Positions 11,618-19,694 of a DNA stretch of 21,020 nucleotides are shown one piece after another; position 1 is the first letter of the stretch; every line of letters starts with the position of its first letter. The position numbers and the translations under genes were made by a program. The notes beneath the pieces are model-generated. The model saw only the letters and a list, made by a program, of their open reading frames with translations. It was not told the DNA's origin and did no database searches. Origin of the DNA: an uncultured Candidatus Saccharibacteria bacterium (lineage in GTDB: Bacteria > Patescibacteriota > Saccharimonadia > Saccharimonadales > Saccharimonadaceae); NCBI GenBank assembly GCA_937919305.1, contig CALFQW010000140.1:1-21020 (forward strand), given 5' to 3'.

Positions 11618-14475
11618 AGTTTAAACACGGTACACGAAGAAGAGCGCTAGAGTATGAAAAAGATTGGGTAAAACGCTGGAAAGACGCAAAAGTATTCGAA
11701 AAATCGGTTGAGAACCGACCATCAGATAATTCGTATGTATTTTATGACGGGCCACCATTTATATCAGGTGTGCCACACCACGGGACTCTCTTGAGCAGTA
11801 TCGTGAAGGACGCAGTGCCTCGATATCAGACAATGCAAGGCAAGCGAGTTGAGCGTGTTTGGGGCTGGGACTGTCATGGCCTGCCTGCCGAACGATTCAC
11901 CGAGAAAAAGCTAGGTATACATAGTCGCCAAGAGGTGCTTGAATACGGCCTCGAGAAATACATCAACGCGACTAGGGAAAACATGGTCCAAACCAGCGGC
12001 GAGTGGGAAGACGTCGTTGATCGAGTGGGACGTTGGGTAGATTTCCAGGGCGCATATAAAACGATGGACAGGGACTACATGGAGTCTATTTGGTGGGCCT
12101 TTAAAGAGTTATACGAGAAGGGAAAGATATACGAAGGCGAAAAAGTATTGATGTACTGTACGCTCGACGGGACACCTCTGTCGAAGGCTGAGGTCACTAT
12201 GGATGCCGGTGCATATCAGGATGTGACGGATCCGAGTGTGTACGTGAAGTTCAAAATCGAGAGTGGCGCTTATTTGCTTGCATGGACAACAACCCCTTGG
12301 ACACTGCCGGCCAATACTGCCGTCGCAGTCAATAAAGATGTCGACTACGCTGAAGTTGCCTTGGGTGGCGATACGTATATCGTCGCAAAAGATCTTGTAG
12401 AAAAAGTCTTCACAGACGAGAAACACCAACCGCTTGAATACGAAATCAACAGAGTATTCAAGGGCACGGAGCTAGTAGGAGCAAGTTACCAGCCATTGTT
12501 TGAGGATCGTGGAGAAAATGCCCACAAAGTCTGGCACGCAGACTATGTCGAGACGGAAGCTGGTACAGGCCTTGTCCATCTCGCACCGACTTACGGTGAA
12601 GAAGATTTCGAGCTTTCAAAGAAAGAAGGCTTTCCGAGCGTTCATACTATCGATCAGAACGGCTTCTTTACTGAAGGTGACTGGGAGGGCAAGAACGTCT
12701 GGGAGACGAATAAGCAGATTGCTAAGGATCTAAAGGAACGAGGTGTCGTCTGGAAGATCGATTACATACGTCACCCGTATCCACATTGTCATCGGTGCGG
12801 TACAAAGCTAATGTACAGGGCGCATCCAAGCTGGTTCATGGATATAGAGAGGCAGCGAAATGCTATGCTGCAGAACAACGAACCGATCAACTGGTTCCCG
12901 AAGCACCTAAAGCATGGCCGTTTCGCAAAAACGATTGAGCAAGCACCAGACTGGAACATATCACGTGATAGATTTTGGGCGACGGCGATGCCGGTATGGA
13001 AGTCTGAGAGCGGGAAAGTTAGAGTTGTCGGCAGCTACGCGGAACTCAAGGAACTGAGCGGTGTAGAATTAGATGACTACCATCGGCCATGGATTGATGA
13101 TGTTAAGTTTGAGATAGATGGCGAGGAATATACACGGATCGATAAAGTTATGGATAGCTGGTTCGAGGCAGGTAGCATGCCGTTTGCCCAGTTCCATTAC
13201 CCATTCGAGAACAAAGAGAAATTCGAGGCGAATTTCCCGGGCGACTTCATAGTAGAGTACATCGGGCAGACTCGAGCTTGGTTTTACTACATGCATGCGG
13301 TCAGTGAAGCGCTCTTTGACACATTTTCGTTTAAGAACGTGATTACGACGGGTACGCTCGCTGGCAATGATGGCCGTAAGATGAGTAAAAATTACGGTAA
13401 CTATACAGATCCAAATGAGCTGATGGATAAGTTTTCCGCTGACTCGCTGAGATTTTTGCTACTTTCTAGTCCAGTCCTTAACGGTGAGGATTTCAGTCTA
13501 CAGGATAAAGATGTCGGAGATGTTGCGCGCAAGCTATCAATGATCTGGAATATGTATGACTTCTTTACTATGTACGCAGAAGTAGATGGCTGGGAATTTG
13601 ATGCAAAAAAGCCATTTACTACCAGCCCCGAAGACGTAAAAAACCCTCTGGATAAGTGGATCATTAGTCGGGTCCATCAGCTAAATGCGCATATCACAAA
13701 ACACATGGATGAGTACAATATCCCTGATGCTATGAGCGACATATTGCCAATGATAGAAGACGCAAGTAACTGGTACGTTAGGCGTTCCAGAAGGCGTTTC
13801 TGGAAGTCGGAAGACGATGGTGATAAACAGGAGGCGTACCGTACACTCCATTATGTATTACTCAAGCTATCTATGCTCTTAGCACCATTTACTCCGTTTC
13901 TGGCGGAGGAGCTATACCATAATCTTGGCGGTGGCGAAGAGAGCGTCCATCTTCTCGATTGGCCGACGAATCATAGCGTAGACCAGAATGTTCTCGACGA
14001 GATGAAGACTCTGAGAGAGTACGTAAATGAAGGACTGAGTGTGCGTGCGAAGAGCGGCCTGAAAGTGCGACAGCCACTCGCAGGTATTACGATACCAAGC
14101 TCAGGAGAGACTATGAGCTTCGATGACATATTGTGCGAAGAGTTGAATGTGAAGATGGTTAATGTGGGCAGCGAGCTCGCGCTAGACATGGAGGTAACTC
14201 CTGAATTACGGCGTGAAGGGCTGATGCGCGAGATCGTTCGGCACGTACAGATAGCGCGCAAATCAGCCGGTCTGCAGGTTGATGATAGGATACGTCTAGC
14301 ACTCCATTCTGACGATGAGGATGTTATGAGCGCTATCAATGCACACTCTGAGACTATAGAGGAGGAAACGTTAGCAAATACAATCGGAACCGAAGGTAGC
14401 GCCATGACGTATCATGCTGAAGTGAAAGTCGAAGGGAGTGACCTATCGATAGGTCTTGAAAAGTCTACCGACTAA
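11614..14475 (+). CDS. ileS: Isoleucyl-tRNA synthetase (type 2-like)
   Basis: A 953-residue class Ia synthetase that charges tRNA-Ile. Seen: the HIGH region as GVPHHGTLLSS (residues 52-62) with the last His replaced by Thr, the downstream WGWDCHGLPAE motif, the CP1 editing domain motif TTTPWTLPANTA, CHRCGTKLMYRAHPSWF, an IxxDRFWATAMPVW segment, and the KMSKS loop as KMSKN (589-593). The WDCHGLPAE and following motifs resemble the eukaryote-like type 2 IleRS rather than the E. coli type; many type 2 enzymes resist mupirocin, which is a family tendency and not shown here. Editing and anticodon-binding regions are full length. It is co-transcribed with the SDR under an Ile T-box and ends convergently, overlapping ccdA by 11 bp. 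Confidence 0.95.
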   Translation: MKFKHGTRRRALEYEKDWVKRWKDAKVFEKSVENRPSDNSYVFYDGPPFISGVPHHGTLLSSIVKDAVPRYQTMQGKRVERVWGWDCHGLPAERFTEKKLGIHSRQEVLEYGLEKYINATRENMVQTSGEWEDVVDRVGRWVDFQGAYKTMDRDYMESIWWAFKELYEKGKIYEGEKVLMYCTLDGTPLSKAEVTMDAGAYQDVTDPSVYVKFKIESGAYLLAWTTTPWTLPANTAVAVNKDVDYAEVALGGDTYIVAKDLVEKVFTDEKHQPLEYEINRVFKGTELVGASYQPLFEDRGENAHKVWHADYVETEAGTGLVHLAPTYGEEDFELSKKEGFPSVHTIDQNGFFTEGDWEGKNVWETNKQIAKDLKERGVVWKIDYIRHPYPHCHRCGTKLMYRAHPSWFMDIERQRNAMLQNNEPINWFPKHLKHGRFAKTIEQAPDWNISRDRFWATAMPVWKSESGKVRVVGSYAELKELSGVELDDYHRPWIDDVKFEIDGEEYTRIDKVMDSWFEAGSMPFAQFHYPFENKEKFEANFPGDFIVEYIGQTRAWFYYMHAVSEALFDTFSFKNVITTGTLAGNDGRKMSKNYGNYTDPNELMDKFSADSLRFLLLSSPVLNGEDFSLQDKDVGDVARKLSMIWNMYDFFTMYAEVDGWEFDAKKPFTTSPEDVKNPLDKWIISRVHQLNAHITKHMDEYNIPDAMSDILPMIEDASNWYVRRSRRRFWKSEDDGDKQEAYRTLHYVLLKLSMLLAPFTPFLAEELYHNLGGGEESVHLLDWPTNHSVDQNVLDEMKTLREYVNEGLSVRAKSGLKVRQPLAGITIPSSGETMSFDDILCEELNVKMVNVGSELALDMEVTPELRREGLMREIVRHVQIARKSAGLQVDDRIRLALHSDDEDVMSAINAHSETIEEETLANTIGTEGSAMTYHAEVKVEGSDLSIGLEKSTD

Positions 14476-15202
14476 AGTATGTCTCTAGGCCACTAGTGCC
14501 GTCATAGAAACCAGCTTCGAGAAGGCTGGTTTCTATAAATTTGTCGAAACCGGTGATCACTGCGACGCCGATCAGTACAAACAATACACCGATCACTCTT
14601 CGGAAAGTGCCTTTCTCATCCAAAGCCCATCCGAGCTTGTGAACAAACCGTGATCCGTAGTATGCAACTACCAGCAGTAAGGTCGCCATACCGGCTACGT
14701 AGGCTGTGAGGTACACGATACCTGTTGCAAATGATGCCGGTAGCACTGTTGCGATGATCAGTGCATAGGTTGGGCTACAGCTAGAGAAGACCGGCCCCAG
14801 CGCGGCACCGGTCAGCACAGCCCCTAGAGTTCCGGGCTTATGACCTGCACTCGTCAACTGTTTGTTCGTTGAAGCCTGAAATCCAAATATCATAGAGATC
14901 TTTAGCCATATGCCAGGGAAAAGATAGTGAATACCTAGTAGCAATACTATCCCTCCCGCTATGAGTTTCCAGACTATCTGAGGAACGCCGAGTAGTGAAG
15001 TCGTAGCTTTGAGCAGCAGGGTAAATATGAATACTGAGAGAGCTAGGCTCCCAACTATAAGCAAGGCACGCTGTAGTGTCTTGCGTCGTTGCGTACCTTT
15101 TTCTGCTACGCTACCGCCGATGATGAGCGGCAGTATTGGCAGTGTGCATGGCGCGAGTACCGTTAACACACCGGCAAGATATGATACGAATATCAGGGCC
15201 AC
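14465..15202 (-). CDS. ccdA: CcdA/DsbD-type transmembrane thiol-disulfide transporter
   Basis: A 245-residue membrane protein with six hydrophobic segments, the normal size of CcdA. It passes electrons from cytoplasmic thioredoxin across the membrane to an extracytoplasmic thioredoxin-like protein. The two reactive cysteines are C19 in LAPCTLPILPL and C142 in GPVFSSCSPTYALI, matching the PCxLPxxP and second-cysteine motifs of the family. Translation starts at GTG (15202-15200), immediately after the TAA of the upstream anchored thioredoxin gene with no gap, so the pair is surely coupled. The C-terminus (DGTSGLETYFSR) is encoded over the ileS terminator hairpin, and the last 11 bp overlap the end of ileS. 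Confidence 0.92.
   Translation of the reverse strand: MALIFVSYLAGVLTVLAPCTLPILPLIIGGSVAEKGTQRRKTLQRALLIVGSLALSVFIFTLLLKATTSLLGVPQIVWKLIAGGIVLLLGIHYLFPGIWLKISMIFGFQASTNKQLTSAGHKPGTLGAVLTGAALGPVFSSCSPTYALIIATVLPASFATGIVYLTAYVAGMATLLLVVAYYGSRFVHKLGWALDEKGTFRRVIGVLFVLIGVAVITGFDKFIETSLLEAGFYDGTSGLETYFSR
14505..14535. terminator. Terminator hairpin inside the 3' end of ccdA, serving ileS
   Basis: TAGAAACCAGC (14505-14515) pairs perfectly with GCTGGTTTCTA (14525-14535). It begins 30 nt after the ileS stop and is followed on the plus strand by TAAATTTG. The same bases encode part of the last residues of CcdA on the minus strand, so the stem is coding and structural at once. Confidence 0.6.
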
Positions 15203-15718
15203 TTAGAGGGTGTCCAGCAAGTTCGTTTTTACCGACTCGTACGAAGGGTCGTCGTATGCTACGTACTTTTTGACGAGCTGGCCGTTGTCATCGACAACAA
15301 CAAATGTTGTCTGAAGTGTGACACCATATTTTTCTCTAAGGGCTTGGTTGGAGTCGTAGTCAGTTTTCAATACCGTGAAGCCAGCTGGAGTGGGATTATT
15401 TTGGAATCCCTTGTCAATAGCGCGGCATTGTGGGCACCAAGGTGCGTGAAAGAAGAGCACTCTTGTACCGTTTGCGTTTGCGAAAGCTTCTTCACTATAT
15501 GAAGTGTATGCACCGTTGACAGGCTGTTGATCAGCTGGTTGCGTGTCTGTGTTGACTGTAGATTCGTCTCGAACAGCACTTTTATCGCTTGTTGTAACGT
15601 TCTTTTCCTGAGCATTGTTCTGCTGAGCTGCTTGTTGTTTGTTGCTATTGTAGGCTAGCAAAACGACAGCAACTATTATGACGAGTATTGAAGATCCTAT
15701 GATTATCCATCTTTTCAT
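15203..15718 (-). CDS. Membrane-anchored thioredoxin-like protein
   Basis: A 171-residue protein. An N-terminal membrane anchor (residues 4-22, WIIIGSSILVIIVAVVLLA) is followed by a Q/N/T/D-rich linker to about residue 70 and a thioredoxin domain with the active site WCPQC (C95, C98), a KTDYDSN strand and a TTFVVVDDNG segment. The orientation places the domain outside the cytoplasmic membrane. It sits directly upstream of ccdA with zero spacing, which makes it the likely partner receiving reductant from CcdA. The VKOR at 8616-9245 works in the opposite, oxidising direction. The usual cis-Pro is not obvious: the segment before TFVVV reads GVTLQT, with T where P is expected. This may alter redox behaviour. 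ATG 15718 has an extended -10 box 6 nt upstream and no RBS. Confidence 0.9.
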   Translation of the reverse strand: MKRWIIIGSSILVIIVAVVLLAYNSNKQQAAQQNNAQEKNVTTSDKSAVRDESTVNTDTQPADQQPVNGAYTSYSEEAFANANGTRVLFFHAPWCPQCRAIDKGFQNNPTPAGFTVLKTDYDSNQALREKYGVTLQTTFVVVDDNGQLVKKYVAYDDPSYESVKTNLLDTL

Positions 15719-15724
15719 ATCTAT

Positions 15725-15733
15725 ATTTTAACA
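15725..15733 (-). promoter_or_regulatory. Extended -10 promoter before the anchored thioredoxin
   Basis: Read on the minus strand: TGT-TAAAAT (15733-15725), an extended -10 element, with 6 nt (ATAGAT) to the ATG at 15718. No RBS is possible in that space, so a leaderless mRNA is predicted. Confidence 0.55.
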
Positions 15734-15742
15734 CGCATCGTC

Positions 15743-15748
15743 TATACT
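15743..15748 (+). promoter_or_regulatory. Candidate -10 box for the metallopeptidase unit
   Basis: TATACT (15743-15748), divergent from the thioredoxin promoter 10 bp away. Predicted start near 15755-15758, at the ATG of a short ORF that overlaps the metallopeptidase gene. No -35 element is clear. Confidence 0.4.
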
Positions 15749-15757
15749 GGTCCGAGT

Positions 15758-15793
15758 ATGGTTAAGCTTATATCGGGATACACGCCAGTATGA
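15758..15793 (+). CDS. Possible 11-residue leader peptide overlapping the metallopeptidase start
   Basis: ATG 15758 opens a short frame, MVKLISGYTPV, whose TGA (15791-15793) overlaps the ATG at 15790 as ATGA. The start lies 9 nt after a TATACT box. The metallopeptidase has no Shine-Dalgarno sequence of its own, so translation could be delivered by termination-reinitiation from this peptide. A chance frame of this length is common, hence the low confidence. Confidence 0.35.
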   Translation: MVKLISGYTPV

Positions 15794-16170
15794 ATATTGA
15801 AGATGAGCTGTTCTCGCAGCTTATTTCCCGCGCAATAGATGAAATGCCAAAACGATATATCGAGCATCTCGACAATGTCGCAATCACGTACGAAGATGAG
15901 CCGACGCCTCATCAGGCTCAGCAGCTGCATCTACGTGGTGACAGTTTGCTCCTGGGGCTGTACGAGGGCATACCGTTGCCGAAGAGAGGCGCCGGGTACA
16001 ATCTCGTTCTACCCGACAAGATCACTCTCTTCAAGCTACCGCTACTCGCCGTTTCGCATGACGAAGAGAGTTTTTATCGACAGGTAAAGCACACACTGTG
16101 GCACGAAATTGCACACTACTACGGCCTCGATCACGATAAGATTCATGAGATAGAGCGTAATTGGCGCTAA
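15790..16170 (+). CDS. Zincin-like metallopeptidase family protein
   Basis: A 126-residue single-domain protein ending in the zinc site WHEIAHYYGLDHD (H105, E106, H109 and a downstream D114). The rest matches the small bacterial metallopeptidase family (zincin_1 type): an N-terminal helix, a VAITYEDEP strand, LLGLYEGIPLP, and LPDKITLFKLP before the zinc helix. Length fits the family. The protein has no signal peptide or membrane segment, so it should be cytoplasmic; its substrate is unknown across the family. It is divergent from the anchored thioredoxin. ATG 15790 has no RBS but overlaps the stop of a short upstream ORF. Confidence 0.88.
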   Translation: MNIEDELFSQLISRAIDEMPKRYIEHLDNVAITYEDEPTPHQAQQLHLRGDSLLLGLYEGIPLPKRGAGYNLVLPDKITLFKLPLLAVSHDEESFYRQVKHTLWHEIAHYYGLDHDKIHEIERNWR

Positions 16171-16212
16171 TGCTTTTGACAAAAACAACTTTTTATTTTT
16201 GAAGTACGAGAG

Positions 16213-16256
16213 TATACTGTCCACCATATAGCAAATAGTGTTTGCCATATGGTGGA
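16213..16256 (+). promoter_or_regulatory. -10 box and mRNA 5' stem-loop of the surface protein gene
   Basis: TATACT (16213-16218) predicts transcription start around 16220-16225. There begins a long hairpin: TCCACCATAT (16220-16229) with ATATGGTGGA (16247-16256) and GCAAA (16231-16235) with TTTGC (16241-16245), an A/C mismatch between them and a TAGTG loop. The RBS AAGGTGA (16272-16278) follows, 5 nt before ATG 16284. A stem at the very 5' end would protect the mRNA from decay. A perfect TTGACA at 16176-16181 is 31 nt from the -10, too far to serve it. Confidence 0.55.
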
Positions 16257-16283
16257 TGTGGTCAAAAGAGGAAGGTGACTAGT

Positions 16284-19200
16284 ATGCGGAAAACTTTTAC
16301 ATATCAACGATCACGCGCCAAGGTGCGCATCATGGCGGGAGTCTCAATCCTTGCCATGCTCGTGCAGACCATACTACCTATGAATGTTCCGGCGGCATTC
16401 GCTGCACCAGTTATCAACGAAGTCATGGGGAATCCCATAGCCATTAGTGATGCAGATGGTGAATGGATCGAGATTCACAATAGAGGCACGGAGCAAACCG
16501 ATGTATCTAACTGGACTGTTCGTATAGATACAACAGATGTTTATACATTTGCCGCTGGAAAGATCATGGCGCCAGATGAGTATTTCGTCATTTGTAACAA
16601 CACCGCCACCGCCGAGGTTGCATGTGATGCAGAGTGGGCTGCCGGCAAAAACATCGTCAATAGTGGCGGAACAATCACTATTAGTGATGCTACGAGCAGC
16701 GAAATTGATGAATTAGTCTATACAGGCTCTGATGCATCAAGTGGTCAGTCGGCAGAAGTTGTACGCGAGGATAATAACAAGACTATCGTCAAAAATGGTA
16801 GTGACGTATACAATACTGATCCCGCTACCTCGCAAAGCGATCATGGTACCCCAGGTGCCGCAAATAGAGCTATGTCATCAGCACCAGTTCAAAATGTAAC
16901 AACAGGTGAATATTTTACGACGATCCAGGGTGCGATTGACGATACTGACACTGTTGACGGTAATACTATCTTCATCAAAAACGGCACATATGACGAGAAT
17001 CCAAATGTCAGCAAGTCACTCACACTGGCAGGCGAGAGCGAGGCAGGGGTAACAATAACTGCTGATAACGGCGGTTATGGTCTTGAGAATACAGTTGACG
17101 GCTTGAATATGACATTTGAGAATTTTACTTTGGCAAACTCACAGCACTATGGCTTCAAGCTCACAGGTAGTGACGCAACATTGAAGAACGTGACAGTGAA
17201 AAACTCCGCGCGTAGTGAAATCGATTTCAATGGAATGAGCAGTGTGACTCTGCGCAACGTGACCGTAGATGGACAGGTCACATCAGGAAACGGAGTCTCG
17301 TTTACAAACAGCAATAACATCGATATAGACGGCCTCACAACGACGGGTAACGAATGGGGTGGTGTTGCGCTCTATCCATACGGTGCCGATTACCCTGTTG
17401 GAATTAATTCAGTCTCAATCCTCAATTTGAATGCTTCAGAGCCGAATGAACTTTATGTTCAGCAAGGTGTTGGTGGTACACCTGTAGGTTCTATAAATGC
17501 ACCACAATACGGTTTTACTGTCACAAATGATGAGTTTCGTGCAAATGGTGATCAATTTACGTTTTTCCAGCGTAACCTAGCTAACGCGACATCATTCGCG
17601 CGCTCATTACAAGAGGCTCCAAACACAGTAAATAACGATTCAGCAATCACACGTATTTCAAGTGAAGTTCGAATTGTTCCTGCAGATGATGTGTTCACAA
17701 TAAAAGCAGCGATTGAAGATGCACCTGATGGCGGCGTTGTACGATTGCTTGCAGGAGTGTATGACGATGATAATGAGCAGATTGTCGTTGACAAAGAAGT
17801 CCGGCTTGTTGGGTCTGGTAGCGATGCAACGGATGTTCTTGCTCAGTTTAATACTGGATCAAGCTCAAGCGGAGATGTCCGAGGCTGGTTCGTTGTTGAG
17901 CCTGGTGGTAGCTTTGATATTCGTAACCTATCACTCGATGGTAACAATCAAAATATCTGGCAGGGCATTCGCTCACGAGGTACTCTTAGCGTCAATCAAG
18001 TGACATTCAAAGACATCGACTTCAACTCTAGCTATGCTGGTACAGCAGTTGTCGGTTTTGGTGCTGGAGAGATGAACGTCCGAAATTCAACGTTTGAAAA
18101 CATCGGTAGGATAGGTGCTCAGTACTTTGGAGGCGGAGTCAGCGGATCGGTGTTTACAGGTAATACGTATACAGGTAAGGGGATGGGTGATTGGCTAGAT
18201 TATGCCGTTGAGGTCGGAGCCGGTGCACAGGTGCGCATTATTAATAACCTCATAACAGATAACAAAGGTGTTGCGAGTACGGATGGATCGGGTTCAGCCG
18301 GGGTACTTGTTACTACGTTCTTCGGTCCTGGATCTCAAGCGCGTATCAATAACAACACTATTACCAACAACTCACTCGGAGTAGCCGTCGGCTTCGACGG
18401 ATCTGATGCATCAAGCGTGACAGGTAGGGGTAATGCATTTACCGGTAACGATACAGCAGTAAATAGTACTGTTGAGCTTGTTGATTTCCGTCAAAACTAC
18501 TGGGGCAGCAATAGTGGTCCAGCTGATGCAAATGCTACTGACGGCAGTATTCCTGCGACAAATCCAGGTGGTACCGGCGATACAGCTGGTCAAAATGTAT
18601 GGTATGCAAACTGGACTACTATAGATGAAGAAAAGCCGAGTCTATCAATTGATACACCAGGTGAAAATACTTCGGTTGCCGGTACTATAGCTGTTGCAGG
18701 CGCGGCAACTGATAATGAATCTGTCACTGCTTTGGAGTTGAGGGTGTTTGACGAATCATGTTCAGGTAGTGCTGTTGTCGGGCCTATAGACATATTTAGT
18801 AGTTATGATGGAACTGAGAGTTATTCATACGACCTTGATACTTCATTATTTGCTGATGGATCATACTGCATCAAAGTAACCGCAACAGATGGATCTGGGA
18901 ATAAACGATTCAAAGAGCGTAATGTGAGCTTTGATAATACTGCTCCCGAACTCACTGACTTTAATGTTGTTGCGAACAGTGACGGTACATACGACGTATC
19001 AGTCGATGTCGATGATGTTGATGCAGAGGTTATCCTATCTGTAACAGACGGATCAACAACAACCACCCTCGTTGGAACAAAGACTAACAATGGTAATGGT
19101 ACGGCGACATGGACCGCTACTACAGGTGCACTATCTCCGTCTACGACATACACTTTCACGGTTACAGCAACTGATGACTCAGAGAACACAAGCACCGCTT

Positions 19201-19583
19201 CGAGTACTGTCACAACACCAGCAGCAGCGAATGGCGGTACAAGTGGTAGCACGGGATCAGCGCCTGTCGTTGCAACTGCTACATCTGGTGGAAATGGTGC
19301 CGGCACAGCTGGTAATACTGGGGACGGATTTAGCTTCGGGGATGGTGCTGCAGTTCTCGGTGCAAATGATGACGCGAGTACTGAAAATACCGGCAATGCG
19401 GAAGTACTCGGATCTGCAACCAATACATCTGATTCCGCTGCCCAATCTGATGATGCAGAAGACGAGCGAGGAGGCATGGCTTGGTACTGGTGGCTACTAC
19501 TCGCGCTACTCGCTGCTCTAGTCGGCTGGTATCTCTTTGCGGCATACAAGCGACGCCAACAAGATAACGAAGCATCACTCTAG
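16284..19583 (+). CDS. Large exported surface protein: lamin-tail, beta-helix and Ig-like domains, C-terminal anchor
   Basis: A 1099-residue exported protein. A signal peptide spans residues 1-40 with a likely cut after AAFA. A lamin-tail domain follows (INEVMGNP, GEWIEIHNRG, about 42-150). Two right-handed beta-helix blocks come next: about 200-420, opening with TIQGAIDDTD and IFIKNGTYDE, and about 480-760, opening with TIKAAIEDAP and VRLLAGVYDD. They end at NYWGSNSGP. Two Ig/FN3-like domains follow (SLSIDTPGENTSVAG and APELTDFNVVANSDG, about 785-970), then a G/S/T/N-rich stalk with AVLGAND and EVLGSAT, and a membrane segment (YWWLLLALLAALVGWYLFAA) with a basic tail. It probably projects from the cell surface; carbohydrate binding or adhesion is plausible, and catalysis unproven. 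ATG 16284 is fixed by AAGGTGA; the earlier in-frame ATG 16242 lies in the leader hairpin. Confidence 0.88.
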   Translation: MRKTFTYQRSRAKVRIMAGVSILAMLVQTILPMNVPAAFAAPVINEVMGNPIAISDADGEWIEIHNRGTEQTDVSNWTVRIDTTDVYTFAAGKIMAPDEYFVICNNTATAEVACDAEWAAGKNIVNSGGTITISDATSSEIDELVYTGSDASSGQSAEVVREDNNKTIVKNGSDVYNTDPATSQSDHGTPGAANRAMSSAPVQNVTTGEYFTTIQGAIDDTDTVDGNTIFIKNGTYDENPNVSKSLTLAGESEAGVTITADNGGYGLENTVDGLNMTFENFTLANSQHYGFKLTGSDATLKNVTVKNSARSEIDFNGMSSVTLRNVTVDGQVTSGNGVSFTNSNNIDIDGLTTTGNEWGGVALYPYGADYPVGINSVSILNLNASEPNELYVQQGVGGTPVGSINAPQYGFTVTNDEFRANGDQFTFFQRNLANATSFARSLQEAPNTVNNDSAITRISSEVRIVPADDVFTIKAAIEDAPDGGVVRLLAGVYDDDNEQIVVDKEVRLVGSGSDATDVLAQFNTGSSSSGDVRGWFVVEPGGSFDIRNLSLDGNNQNIWQGIRSRGTLSVNQVTFKDIDFNSSYAGTAVVGFGAGEMNVRNSTFENIGRIGAQYFGGGVSGSVFTGNTYTGKGMGDWLDYAVEVGAGAQVRIINNLITDNKGVASTDGSGSAGVLVTTFFGPGSQARINNNTITNNSLGVAVGFDGSDASSVTGRGNAFTGNDTAVNSTVELVDFRQNYWGSNSGPADANATDGSIPATNPGGTGDTAGQNVWYANWTTIDEEKPSLSIDTPGENTSVAGTIAVAGAATDNESVTALELRVFDESCSGSAVVGPIDIFSSYDGTESYSYDLDTSLFADGSYCIKVTATDGSGNKRFKERNVSFDNTAPELTDFNVVANSDGTYDVSVDVDDVDAEVILSVTDGSTTTTLVGTKTNNGNGTATWTATTGALSPSTTYTFTVTATDDSENTSTASSTVTTPAAANGGTSGSTGSAPVVATATSGGNGAGTAGNTGDGFSFGDGAAVLGANDDASTENTGNAEVLGSATNTSDSAAQSDDAEDERGGMAWYWWLLLALLAALVGWYLFAAYKRRQQDNEASL

Positions 19584-19613
19584 CAAACCGCAAAAGCTCG
19601 AGTCTTATCATGA

Positions 19614-19640
19614 CCGGCCTGCACAAGATGTGCGGGCCGG
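19614..19640 (+). terminator. GC-rich terminator hairpin after the surface protein
   Basis: CCGGCCTGCACA (19614-19625) pairs with TGTGCGGGCCGG (19629-19640) over 12 positions with one wobble around AGA, followed by CTTGATTT. It lies 31 nt after the stop of the surface protein gene. Confidence 0.75.
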
Positions 19641-19661
19641 CTTGATTTAAGAACAAGAGTG

Positions 19662-19667
19662 TATACT
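19662..19667 (+). promoter_or_regulatory. Candidate -10 box for the CAP-domain gene
   Basis: TATACT (19662-19667), preceded by GTG as at ftsZ. No -35 with good spacing; TTGATT at 19642-19647 is only 14 nt away. Predicted 5' UTR is about 20 nt without a Shine-Dalgarno sequence. Confidence 0.4.
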
Positions 19668-19694
19668 TGAGAGTAGTAAAATACGATCAATACC

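Noticed and set aside
16176..16181. Perfect TTGACA as a -35 for the surface protein gene
   Set aside because: 31 nt from TATACT at 16213, and no acceptable -10 at 16-18 nt.
18821..19549. 242-codon minus-strand frame
   Set aside because: It is the reverse of the repetitive S/T/G/A-rich stalk and Ig-like region of the surface protein; such low-complexity coding keeps the opposite frame open by chance.
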